NCBI GenBank assembly: GCA_024138025.1
Contig: JAMXBD010002763.1
Span: 101,430-165,429 of the forward strand
Reading direction: 5' to 3'
Length of the DNA stretch: 64,000 nt
Source of the DNA: Combretum micranthum
Lineage: Eukaryota > Streptophyta > Magnoliopsida > Myrtales > Combretaceae
Each line of letters starts with the position of its first letter. Position 1 is the first letter of the stretch. This document shows positions 22,132 through 33,116 of the stretch, piece after piece. The position numbers and the translations under genes were made by a program. A model generated the notes under the pieces. The model ran no database searches. It was not told where the DNA came from and was given only the letters and a program-made list of their open reading frames with translations.

Positions 22132-25100
22132 TGTCACACCCCAAAGTATGCCCTACACGTGACAGTCCGCCACACTCAATATTTAAACTCAAGTAAGACA
22201 ATCTTAGTCTTCCCATGAGTTGAACATCGAGTGTAAGGCTCACTCTCAACATTCAGAGACCATCTTTGGTTCGTAGTAGCTTAAGGAGACATACATAGCA
22301 ACAAGAAGTAAATCATGACCGTCTCATAGAAAACATTCTATTACATGAACTAGGGGCATACCCCCAATAACACTGCTAAGAATCACAGGCTCACAAATTC
22401 CTTGTATTATCCTTCAGCACTGGTTCAGGGAACAGGATTAAGTCCATTTCTACTTTTAGGTCCGGCCTTAACAAAGCTCCTTAACATCTAAGAGCTGTAC
22501 CTGATGTCCCATGGGTCCTCGGAGATAGCCAAAGGTATTCATACTGCAATAGAAAACTATTGGGTATAAGCTATACTAGCTTAGTGAGAAAAACTTCCAT
22601 ATCACAATTAAGACAATCATTCAAGCAAGTGATTATTCAAGCAAGAAATGCATCAAACAAATGGTTCAACAAACATATGACCATCCGGAAATCATATTGG
22701 ATGGACTTGCGCCTCCATCCCGGTTTAGCAAGATTAACGAATCCTGCGATACAACGCCGTCTAAGCTCACGGTCAACTGAACAATATTTCGTTTTGTGGA
22801 TCACGATCAACCAACAATTCGTTTTTATGGATCACGATTAACCAACAATTCAATTATGGATCATGATAAACCAACAATTGCTATGCTCCATCCCATCGTG
22901 ATATAAAGGGTTCAATTATATTGAAGTCCAATAATCGGTTAACCAATTCTTTTAGGTGACCAAGCAATATCGCAGACAATCATTTCTAACTCATCTCTGC
23001 ACAAGCAAACTTATCACCCGGCTTCGATATTCTTTACTTCAGCTCACACACATCACACAGCAAACAATTAATATCTAACTAACCCCATCATGCATAATCT
23101 TCTCTTTTATCTTTGCTTAGCAACTAGTGCAACTATTATTACAATCACAAGCAATAATTGAAATCGGAAGAGATACTCACTCGGCCATGGTACGCCGGTC
23201 TCTTAAAACGGTAGTCAGGTGATAGGGTATCGTCGTGCTCGGGATCACCTACCAAATAAGAAAAGCCTAATCAGAATCTCATCAACTTCACTAATTCAAG
23301 CTAGGCATCTAAACTACTCAAAATCGTGACTCTCGCTATTTGCGGAGTTCCAACTTAAAACGGCCATAACTTGGTCATTTTAACTTGGAATTTCGCAAAT
23401 TTATATCGATTTCTATCTACTTCGAAAGATCTATCTATTTTCTAATATTATTTTCAGTTTGAAGACATTAAGGTCACGGAAACAGAGGGATCAGATCTGT
23501 TCTGTAACGTTTCTATTTCCGAAAAATTTGTTTCGCATTTATAAAAATGTTTTAGTTGATGACTCATGTATAGATGGTATATGAATGAATTCCTAGTATG
23601 ATGTCACGTGAGCTCAATATATGCATGTCTTGATGATTCTTGATGATGAACTCTTATGAACTCCTAATTATTATAAAACTCCATGATAGTCATTTCAAAA
23701 AATATATTCTTTCCAACTTTGCATTCCCTAGGGTTTTTAGGATTCTAATCTGGAATTACTTGTTATCTAAATAAAAATGAGTCCTTAAAACCTATACTAA
23801 CCATGACCTTCATTTAGCATAAAAATCCACATTTTTCACTTGGCAAATATGTTTTCAAACAAGCTTTTTACAAAAATCCGAATTTGGAAATATTCTTTCT
23901 TGCATTTTTCCTATGAGAAAACTGTTTAATGCACCAAAATTTAAAGCTTTATTATCTATTATCAAAGGACTTCACTTAACTTATAAAACTTGTAATTTGA
24001 GCTTGATACTAGGTGTTTATGTAGGCATTACTCTAAATTCGATTTAACAATTTGATCACTAACTCAAGATTTTCCATTCTAACTCCACTACTTGATTTTC
24101 ATATTACTCATGCCTAAACTCATCTAAACTTGTAAAACTCATTCTTAAAGATACCTATTACATAAACCTTTCATTTTTCATGAAAAATATGAGTTTTAAA
24201 GTGGTTTCAAGGTTTTTAAAATAGGTCTCAAAAATAACGAATTTTCCTTTGAACTTTGCTAACAAAAATCATTTCTTTTCAAGTTCTTTGCCTTATTTCA
24301 TAAATATCTACCAACTAACATGTTTATATATACACAAGGCCAGGCTTTTATGAACATCAATGCATAAAACACAAAATATGCATGTGAACATGAATGTCAA
24401 GGAAAACATGAGTGTCTAAACACTAGATCTACAACTTATAGTGCATGAACATGAGCTTAATGATACGAACATTAACTTTCCAAGCAAGATCTCTACTTTA
24501 CATGCATGAACATAATATTATTTCAACAATAACTCTTTTAAATACAAGATCTACTTTTTGTGATGGCTTGATATTCTTGTATTAGTTTTTCTTGTCCCTA
24601 GCATATGCTCATTAGGATTTAAAGTGGAAAACACACAAGAAAAGTCTTGCCATTACAAGATTTAGTAGTAATAAACTTAAAAATCATCACCTATGGAAGG
24701 ATTTAATGAAGAAATGAAGAAGAAAAGAGCTTGTTGTGGTGTGTAGAATGGGGAGGAGGCTCACGTACAAAGAGGGAGTAGAGAGAGGGTTTGTGATTTT
24801 TTTGACAAATGGAATGAAATGGAGAGAGAAAAGTAAAAGATTATTTATATTAGTGAATTTAGGGTTTGCTTGGAATAGTAAAAGAGATAAAATAATTCAA
24901 TTTGGGGCATAATTGGGGGTTTAATGGCGCCGGCCATATGGGGTGGAAGAGGGAGAGAGAACAAATTTTATTTGAAATTGATATTGTGTTATAAAATGTA
25001 ATAAAAGTGATAATTTAATAGGAGACAAAAATTTCTTGGAAAAGAAAATTTAATTGAGTAGTTGTAAGGATGTAAGAATAGGGTATGGGTAGTGTGTAGT

Positions 25101-25543
25101 ATAGGTTGTACTTGTAAATAGTAGACAAGACATCTACTTTACCGGTTGTAAGAAAAACACGAGAAAAAGGCTATAAGTGTAATTTTTATAGCCCGAAAAA
25201 TTATAAAATGATATTTTTGAAATCCTCACAAAATTACGGTTCTAATGAATATTCGGAATATTTTTCTGAGTTTGTGGTCCCAGGGCACGTTTTTCCATAA
25301 TTAAGCCGGGAAGGCCGGAATTGAAAAATTCCCGAATTTAAAAACTTTCTAAGGTTTAAAATACACCTTAAAATAGTAATTCGTATTTATTTACTTTATA
25401 AAACTTCTTTTATTATGAAACCGAAGGAAAGCCGGATCTAGGGTTTTTAAGCTCCTCTCACTAAGCTTGAACTAAACCGATATAGGGTTTCGTTCTCTGG
25501 TTTCCGAAGTTCATTCGATTATTAGAAAAAACTAGGGTATACA
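22132..25543 (-). mobile_element. A2: LTR with a type A body and a different 3' end, probable hybrid
   Basis: It spans TG at 22132 to CA at 25543. Most of it (about 22600-25543) is type A: palindrome 23338-23400 (63 bp, best preserved in the window), exon-like block 23181-23248, and three to four minisatellite units near 22780-22880. The terminal 400 bp (22132 to about 22550) does not match type A and is nearer to B or C ends. Its flanks are not a TSD (ATATT versus TTATA). The left flank instead pairs with the right flank of B2 when the gag frame is rejoined. I infer a recombinant between an A copy nested in B2 and the 3' part of B2. Confidence 0.7.
23181..23248 (-). other. Exon-like block of A2
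   Basis: It lies between GGTAG (minus) and GTGAGT. The frame reads DPEHDDTLSPDYRFK without the usual stop, so this copy has lost the terminator. Confidence 0.55.
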
Positions 25544-25849
25544 TTATAAGAATAATAAATAAAATTGTGTAATGAATAATAATAAATCGTACTGAAAGAC
25601 TCACAATTACCGGTAGTAATGAAATACAAACAAAATCGCCAAATCAGGAAATTCTAGTTATCGACGATTCATAAAACTAATATTTTAGAGTCCTTATAAA
25701 ATTTAAGTCTAAACGGCACTAATAACATATTTTTAATATTCCAAGTCTCGGGTACGCTTTTCGAAGTCGGTACCCGACGGGTTGGAAATAGATTGAAAGT
25801 TTGTCAATCTCATCTTTTAAAGCATCCTAGTCTTAATACGGACCAACTA

Positions 25850-25854
25850 CACCC
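25850..25854. repeat. Left TSD of A3 (CACCC)
   Basis: It matches 29242-29246. Confidence 0.96.
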
Positions 25855-26536
25855 TGTAAACCCCGGTATTCCAGTAGCTAGGAAAACCCCGGGAATTGGA
25901 AGCAAAACCCTTCCGATCAGGTTGAGTTTAGTGAATGAAGCCTAGGAACCCTAAATCCGCTTTCATTCGGTTTCATGGTAAATAAATATTATAAAGTGAA
26001 TGAATTCAAATTATTGTTCCAAGGTACATTTCAAACCTTTGAAAGTTTTAAATTCGGAATTTTTCAATTCCGGGCCTTCCGAGCCATTACGGAAAGCGTG
26101 CCCAGGCACGGATTCAGAAAAATGTTCCGAATATTCATTAGAACCCTAATTTATAAGGATTCCAAAAATATCAATTTCATAATTTTCCGAGCTATAAAAA
26201 TTACAGTTATAGCTTTTCCCGTGTTTTCGGAACAACCGGTTAAAGTAGATGTCTTGTCTACTATTCACAAGTACAACCTACACTACACACTACCCATACC
26301 CTATTCTTACATCCTTACAACTACTCATTTCAATTTTCTTTTCCAAGAAATTTTGTCTTTTAAATAATTTACATTTATTACAATTTCATTTACTAAATTA
26401 CAAAAATCAATTTTTAAACACACACATGCATCATGGTCGGCGCCCCCCCGCCCCCCCCCCCCCCCCCCCTTGTTTTTCCTCTCTTCATTTAATTAATTTA
26501 TTTCCATTTTGTAAAGCTAAACCCTAATTTACTTCA

Positions 26537-26552
26537 TATATATACATATATA
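26537..26552 (+). promoter_or_regulatory. TATA region of A3
   Basis: TATATATACATATATA is followed by CT repeats and an AUG-free leader. Transcription is predicted near 26570-26580. Confidence 0.6.
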
Positions 26553-28167
26553 CTCTCTCTCTTCTCATTTTCTCCTCATTTTAACTTTTGAAAAGAGAAA
26601 AACTCTCTCCTTTTACCCTCTTGTTGCCGTGAGCTTGCCCTCCCCATCCTCACATTTCCAACTTTGTTTCTTCTCTATTTCACTTCAAGACTCCATTGGT
26701 ATGTGTATTTAAGCTTTGTTTCTTCCTACTCTTGTAATGGCAAAGCTATATCTTGTGTGTTTTCTCATTTAATCCCAATGAGCTCATGCTAGGGACATGA
26801 AAACACATGAACAAGAATAACAAGCCATCACAAGACATGGATCTAGTGTTTAGATGAGCTTATGTTAAGATCTCACCTTGTTCATGCATGTAAAGTAGTG
26901 ATCTTGCATATATATTGTTATTCATGCCATGAGATCCATGATTTATGCATCATACTTAGTAGATCTAAAGTTTAGATACCCACATTGTCATTTACATGTA
27001 TGATCATAGAGTTATTTTCATTTTCATGCATTGATGACCACAAAAATGTAGTCTTGATTATGTATAGAGAAGTTAGATGGTGGATATTCATATATAGAAG
27101 GCAAAAACATTGAAAAAGGAAGGATTTTGTCAAAAATGAAATATTGAAAATTCGGATGAAATGGAAACCCTACCTTGAAAACTACCAAAATCACTTTCAA
27201 ACTCATATTTCATAAGAAAAATGGAGGGTATGTGTAATAGACATGTTGAAGGAATTATTTTCATGAGTTTAGATGAGTTTAGGCATAATAAAAATAAGGA
27301 AAACAAGAGGCGAAGTTAGAAGGAAAAATGTTGACTTTGGATGTGTAGTCAAATTCGTAATTTTGGGTAATGCCTAAATAAACACTTAGTATTTAAGTCT
27401 AAAATGGATGTTTTATAAGATAAATGAAGTCCTTGGATAAAGTATACATTGGAGCTTCACTTTTTAATACATTAGACAAGATTTTCCTTAAGAAAAATGC
27501 AAGAAAATGGAATTTGGAAAATTCGGATTTTTACAAGTAGCTTATTCGAAAACATGTTTACCAAAGGAAAAATGTAAATTTTTATGCATGAATGGAGGCC
27601 ATGACTATTATAGACTTTGGGAACTTATTTTTAGATAGAAAACAAGTGGACTACAAGACTAAAGCCAAAGAAACCCTAAGGAGTATAATGTGGAAAAATA
27701 GTCTACTAGAAATAACCTTTGCAAGATTTTCTAACACTTAGGAGTTCATAAGGGTTTATTACCACAAAAATTATCATGACCATGCACATATTGAGTTCAC
27801 TACATGGCATACACATTAGTAGTTCATTCCTATATCATTCATGCATGAATCACCAACTAGGAACATTTCTTATTAAAAGCAAAGCACATTTTCGAAATTG
27901 GATCAACTGCGGAACAGAACTGATCCCACTGTTCCGTGACCTTACTATTTTCAAAACTTAAATTTAATATTAGAACTAGATAGATCTTTCGAAGTAGATG
28001 AAGATCGATATAAAATTTGCGAAATTCCGAGTTAAAATGACCAAGTTATGGCCGTTTTAAGTCGGGACTTCCGCAAATAGCGAGAAATCCGAATTCAACT
28101 AGTCTAGATATATAGTTTGATTTAATTACATGATGAGAATCTCATTAGGACTATTCTTGCTTGGTAG

Positions 28168-28236
28168 GTGATCCCGAGCAGGACGACACTCTACCTCCCG
28201 ACTATTATTATTAGGAAGTTGGCGTCCAATGGCCGA
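28168..28236 (+). other. Exon-like block of A3 with C-terminal reading frame (reference)
   Basis: It lies between a GGTAG acceptor and GA|GTGAGT. Entered in phase 1 (xGT), it reads GDPEQDDTLPPDYYY then TAG at 28212-28214. A 22-nt untranslated remainder precedes the donor. The exon could supply the C-terminus of a protein begun upstream; no AUG precedes it in the leader. Confidence 0.7.
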
Positions 28237-29241
28237 GTGAGTTTACTTCCATTCTCAATTAATGCATGTGATTGTAATGTAGTGGCACTAGTGATGTAGG
28301 CAAAGATAAAAGAAATTGTATAAGCATGCTGGGGTATATGGGAATTATTTATGTTGTTGATTGTTGATATGTGAAATGGAGATTAAGGTATATCGAAACC
28401 GGGTGTTAAGATATTGACTGCTTTACTAGAATCTTATGATGAATGTCTGCGAATACTTGTTGGTCACTTAAAAGAATTGAATTAATGACTATTCGACTCC
28501 GACTATAAATTGAATTCATTCATGTCACGATGGGGTTGGAGCATTCGCATTGTTGGTTAATTGTGATCCATAAAACGACTTGTTGGTTAATCGTGATCCA
28601 TAAAACGAATTATTATTAGTTAACCGTGAGCTTAAACGGCGTCGTACCGCAGGATTCGTTAATCTGCTAACCCGGGATGAAGGGCGCAAGTCCATCCACA
28701 TATGATTTCCGGACGGTCATATGTTTGATGATCACATTTGTTTGATGCATACACTTGCCTGAATAATTACTTGTTTGACTGAATTATGTTTAATTGCGTT
28801 ATGGAAGTATTGCTCACTAAGCTAGTTAGCTTACGCCCCCATAGTTTCTATCTTTTGCAGCATGATTTTATATGGCTTAGGCGAGACAAGCCACAGCGCA
28901 GGTACCGGAGATAGGAGTTTCCCATAGAAGTTTAATTCATTCCTTTTTGTATAGACTTCCATTGGAAACTAAGGACTCTGGATGACTGTAATAGACTGTT
29001 ATTCTTTTGCGGGGAATGCCCCTTAGATCTTGTAAACTTTAAAATTATGCGTTTTGATTTATTATCTATGGCTAATGAATGCCTCGTTAAACTGTTTAAC
29101 TCCATTTGTTGAAGTATTCTATTGTCGTAAAGGAACGCTTTACATCTACTTAAGACTCCGAAGGCCCCGGGTAGGGAACTCGAGAGTCTTACTTAGTATG
29201 TGGCGGGCTGTTACATTTAGAATACCCTACGGGACTTGACA

Positions 29242-29246
29242 CACCC
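29242..29246. repeat. Right TSD of A3 (CACCC)
   Basis: It matches 25850-25854; B2 resumes after it. Confidence 0.96.
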
Positions 29247-29788
29247 TTTTTCTCTTATTTCATCTCCTTAGCTTAGGAATACAGGACTGCCGGATCTAAG
29301 ATACGGGGTTTCTTGGGAGTTTCGTGGACTTAGGTTTTCCGGTTGACTTTCCGGTTTATACCTTTGCCAATTTGGTACTTGATATTTTATGTGTATAAAA
29401 CATATCTGATTTGAGATATTTATTTTAAATTTGATTTTTATAAGTGTTTAGTATCTCTCAACGTTTTTGGAATTCTTTGGGTTGGGTTTTATTTCCGAAG
29501 GTTAGTCACTATTTACTTCTTAACAATTTGTTTTAGGGCTCTATTTTACCTGAATTTATAAGTTGGAGTTAGATATAAAATTTGTCGTACGTAGAGGTTT
29601 TAGGTTGGAAGTATATTAAGTTACTATTTATTTCCGAGGACTCCTATTTTTCTCACGATTTAGAAATTTCTGGATCCGTTCGGGATTTGGGACTTATCGA
29701 AGTTTGGTTTTAATTCGGAGTGATTTTTAGGGTTTTATTTTCAAAGTTCATCTTTAGAATTATTTACTGAAATTTTCCAGGGCTTACA

Positions 29789-30330
29789 ATAACCTTGCCC
29801 TTATTCATAGCAAGTAGGATCCATATGGTACCTTTAGAGCTTCAGGTATCTGAAAAACATCAAGAGACCGTTCAATTTGAGACAACCAATCTTCTGCTTC
29901 TTCTTGCTTTCTCGACATCCCCTCGAAGTATCAGCTTGATAAATTCAGGTAACATGTTCCTTTGTGGCCTCAAAGGTAGTGGAGGTGACAACTCACGATC
30001 ATATCGAGGTAGTCCTTGCACTTTAGCTACTGATTCAACACATTGTTCTTGATTTCTTGGTTCTTCCATGGGTGGTTGAACCGATGCAACATGTTCCTCG
30101 TTTCTTCTAGCTAATGCTTAAGGCATAGGTGGTGCCTCAACAAGTGGTGCTACAAGAGGCACTTATCTACCTTGCAACGCTTGTAAGATTAATGTATTCT
30201 GTTGTTAAATTGCTTGTAAAATAGTCTCTAAGCGATTAGGTTGTGGGTGGTTCAATATTAGGTGTATTCATTTGCACTCTTGCAGGTCTTCCCCTTCTAC
30301 CTCTCGTTCCCGGCACTCTACCATAAATTA
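29789..30330 (-). pseudogene. Element E gag N-terminal half, degenerate
   Basis: From about 30330 downwards on the minus strand it encodes a basic Gly/Arg-rich start (RGRRGRPARVQMN), a Gln-rich stretch, then MEEPRNQEQ and a long open piece (29872-30069). After a frameshift near 29885 it reads EAEDWLSQIERSLDVFQIPE, a typical Ty3/gypsy gag capsid segment, then a stop and ARL before the break. Rejoined with one 5-bp target copy, the frame passes straight into WWDSKV at 22131. This marks both parts as one gag gene split by B2. It is inactive. Confidence 0.8.
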
Positions 30331-30708
30331 CATCATAAACAAGGTAAGTCTCATTCGTTGTAGCAATCTCTTATTCAAGTTAATTATGCTCAATGTCATG
30401 CATGTGTAAATTCATCATAACTTAAAAATACACATAATACTATTCATAACATGAGCATCCTTTATTTACTAACTTCACTTATATTTACATACACACATGA
30501 TAACATAGACATATGTACATCAAAACATACTAGTGTTCCATGTTAGTGCCATATGTAAAAAATCAAAATTGCACTAACTATTACATCTAGCTACGAGTCT
30601 ATCAAAAAAAAAGATGACCATCATAAGATCATACATCATCAGTCCATCAAAACAAAACATATAGCATCACTTCCTCATCAAGTCCCTCTAAGGACTAGGA
30701 TAAAGAGT
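30331..30708 (-). other. Leader between the extra coding remnants and gag
   Basis: AT-rich sequence with no clear ORF or motif apart from an A-run at about 30605-30613. Untranslated gag leader is the likely identity. Confidence 0.4.
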
Positions 30709-31830
30709 TCATTTGCCCTTGTCTTGGGCATCTAATTGAGGGTACACATCTACTTTACTCGAGTCATTATCACTCAGCTCCTGTACCATAGTATGCTGTC
30801 CAAGCAGGGCAAGACTAAGGTCTGAACCATGAATATGTACTCCCCGTATGGTAGGAACACGCCTATCCTCATGCACTAGTACAGCCTCCTCACCACATAA
30901 ACATCCTCCATGTGACATACCTTTTTAAGTACATACTGGCTAAATGTACACTGTGTATGATCTACACCTCTTGCTCCTTGTGGTGCCTGTATAGTATTCC
31001 CACTCTTCACTTTCTTCACTTTCTTAGTAATGCCCCAATTTATCACTGGTAGCATCTCTCTTAGTTAGTCTCTTTTCCTGCCCTCCAAGTGATATCACTA
31101 TATCTTATGTGTGTTTATGTGAAAGTGTATCATAAATGGGTGAACTCACAAGATCTGGCTCCACCATAAGTATGATGGTAGGTCGTGCCAACAATACATC
31201 TCTTGGAAAATTGCAACTACTGAGGTGGCTCATCATCCATTCATCATATAAGGATCTGTACTTCACACTCCAACATGATCTTCTCTAAAATCATGTGCAT
31301 AGATCCTACCTTGACCAATATCTTCCCATATTCTAAAATCTAGAGGAGCTGGTCTCCTCGAATTAGATGATACTATAAATGCTATATTATCAATCTCTAA
31401 ACCCCCTCCATTCCTTCCAACAAATCTCTCAAATCTATAAATAAACCCATTAGCTGTACCTAGATCAGGGTGAGCTCTCTCCATAAAGAACAACCAGACC
31501 TTAAAAAGTGGATTCAAGCCCTGTCTCCATTTACTAAGGATCTACTCCAATGTCTTGGTAATGCCAGCTAAAGACAGATCTTCAACTAAAACTCTCAATC
31601 TTCTTCTATAATCTATCAATGTCTCTGAATAAACCATGTCAACTACTATCCATTTGATGTGACATGCAGCTGGGTTGGTCAGAAACACAAATAAAATTTG
31701 CATGATCAATAATTATCATACAGATTTTAATGTAGGTTCTTAATTCTACCAAAATCTACCCCTACTACTCTTAAATGGGCTCTACAACTACTATTATCTA
31801 TACCACTTGTATTATTACTCAAATTCATCC
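30709..31830 (-). pseudogene. Unrecognised coding remnants between primer site and gag of E
   Basis: On the minus strand, from the primer site towards gag, there are coding-looking pieces in different frames. First is a short ORF beginning MNLSNNTSGIDNSS (31727-31830). Next is a stretch with VDMVYSETLIDYRRRLRVLV, one stop, then an open ORF (31263-31517) containing NPLFKVWLFFMERAHPDL. Then comes a piece with YDEWMMSHLSSCNFPRD, and last an ORF (30709-30918) starting MSHGGCLCGEEAVLV. I recognise no family. It could be an additional ORF of this lineage, like those between LTR and gag in some Ty3/gypsy elements, or a captured host gene fragment. Frameshifts make it non-functional. Confidence 0.45.
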
Positions 31831-31849
31831 TTCTTATACTTGCAACCGA

Positions 31850-31861
31850 GCTTTGATACCA
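31850..31861 (-). other. Primer binding site of E, initiator tRNA-Met
   Basis: The minus strand reads TGGTATCAAAGC, one base from TGGTATCAGAGC, 8 nt after the LTR end GGGGCGTGACA. It fixes the polarity of E and marks the adjoining LTR as the 5' one. Confidence 0.88.
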
Positions 31862-33027
31862 ACTAAAACTGTCACGCCCCAAGGGTACCCTAGTAGTAAC
31901 ACATATATTATGATACAATCTAATGACCAGATAGTATCACATACACATGTTATTATTAGATTTACCTTGGAAAATGACATAAGTTTAACAAAACAAGATC
32001 TTTCGGTTGCGTGATAGGAATGATGAATACGAATAACAATACATCACCATAAATACATCTTTCTAACTGTTGTCTGAATAATAAAATATTACAAACCGTA
32101 ATATATAATTAAAGTTCCTAAATATTGGAAAAAACATTCTAATATCATCTATTACATATAACTAAGCAATACTATCCCGACAATTCTTCCAACTTTAGAA
32201 CCTTATTGGTTTTAAGCTCCTGGAAGCAACAAACCAAGGTCAAAGAGTCAACTTGTAAGGATTGTAGGAGTATGAGCATAAATCATGGGCTTAGTGAATA
32301 ACTAGAACATATCACATAACAAGCAAGTTATTATCAAACATATGTAATGCATCATTCAAGCATATGACAATTATAAGCTTGGACAATCCGGAATCCAAAC
32401 AAGATGGAGATTTACGCCCTCTTATCGGGGTTGAAGAAAAACCAATCTATGAATCACCTACCTAGGAAAAACTAAGTACACAGGAAAGCCACAATCCTTA
32501 TAGCAGTTTTCTCTTTATGTTACTTTAGTCTTAAGCACTTATTTTTTGTTTTAAGCCTTAGAAACTCCATTAAGTGATAAACATTTCACAGGATACCATA
32601 GGTGGCGTCCTTCATTACCAGTTAGTTCCTATGGAACTAACAGAACAAAGGTAATCTTGTATAGAACTAATAGCCTCTTGCCTAGAAAAACCAAGCATTA
32701 CTAAATAACCGAAATTCTAACATGTAGTACGCTATCACATAATTATAATGCAATTTATGCAATTGATGTTCATTTATTTATGATTCCAATAATTTTTAGT
32801 TAGGTTTAAGGTGCTTAAACTTCATTCAGACAATCAACATGCCATACATACAGCAAATTCACAAGTATTTCATTATCACTTTTATTTAGTATTGTTTAGC
32901 AACCAAGTAATTTGAACAGCAAGCAATGCCCTTAACCCCAAATACAATACGAGTTCATTATTATTATTTTTGTTATATAATGCAGCTAAACTACACACAA
33001 AAAATGTAATAAGTCTAAGTTACTCAC

Positions 33028-33087
33028 CTGCTCATATTGTTCAATCATAGTAATCGATCAGAAAGTCCTCAACAGTGTCAAAATTAC
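33028..33087 (-). other. Exon-like block of E LTR (60 nt)
   Basis: The minus strand has acceptor TCATCTCAATAG before it and GAGCAG|GTGAGT after. In the same phase it reads NFDTVEDFLIDYYD then TGA (33041-33043). This supports age-deep conservation of the acidic/tyrosine tail. Confidence 0.65.
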
Positions 33088-33111
33088 CTATTGAGATGAA
33101 AATATTCATCA

Positions 33112-33116
33112 ATAAT
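33112..33116. repeat. Left TSD of D1 (ATAAT)
   Basis: It matches 36540-36544. Confidence 0.96.

Larger units (their letters stand above)
25855..29241 (+). mobile_element. A3: type A solo LTR (3387 bp), reference copy
   Basis: It runs TGTAAACCCCGG to GGGACTTGACA, with perfect TSD CACCC (25850-25854, 29242-29246). Landmarks in order: C-rich tract about 26443-26469, TATA region 26537-26552, AUG-free CT-rich leader, donor-like GGTATGTG at 26699, palindrome 28015-28078, acceptor 28166-28167, exon-like block 28168-28236, donor GTGAGT at 28237, two to three minisatellite units (about 28545-28620), and acceptor TTTTGCAG at 28859-28860. No ORF of useful length is intact. Confidence 0.97.
25544..29788 (-). 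mobile_element. B2: type B LTR fragments (25544-25854 and 29247-29788)
   Basis: The 5' end at 29788 reads TGTAAGCCCTGG on the minus strand, like B1 and B3, and adjoins E gag. The interior is split by solo LTR A3. About 4 kb of the LTR 3' part is missing, replaced by A2. Candidate TSD copies are ATATT (22127-22131) and ATAAC (29789-29793), two mismatches apart. Keeping one of them restores a continuous gag frame across the gap. Confidence 0.75.
31870..33116 (-). mobile_element. E 5' LTR, 3' part
   Basis: The LTR ends TGTCACGCCCC (plus-strand view) at 31870. Upstream on the minus strand are an acceptor-like TTTGTTGCTTCCAG near 32225, then the exon-like block with GTGAGT donor. The D1 solo LTR interrupts at 33117. 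The LTR continues at 36545-36768 and 62930-63096. Its sequence is well diverged from types A-D, in keeping with greater age. Confidence 0.8.

Noticed and set aside
22132..25543. A2 as an ordinary solo LTR
   Set aside because: Its flanks (ATATT and TTATA) do not match and lie in different host sequences, while gag continuity links its left end to B2.
25975..26527. 130- and 92-codon ORFs in A3
   Set aside because: They overlap the U3-like part and a C homopolymer of a solo LTR, and are not kept in A4 or A1.
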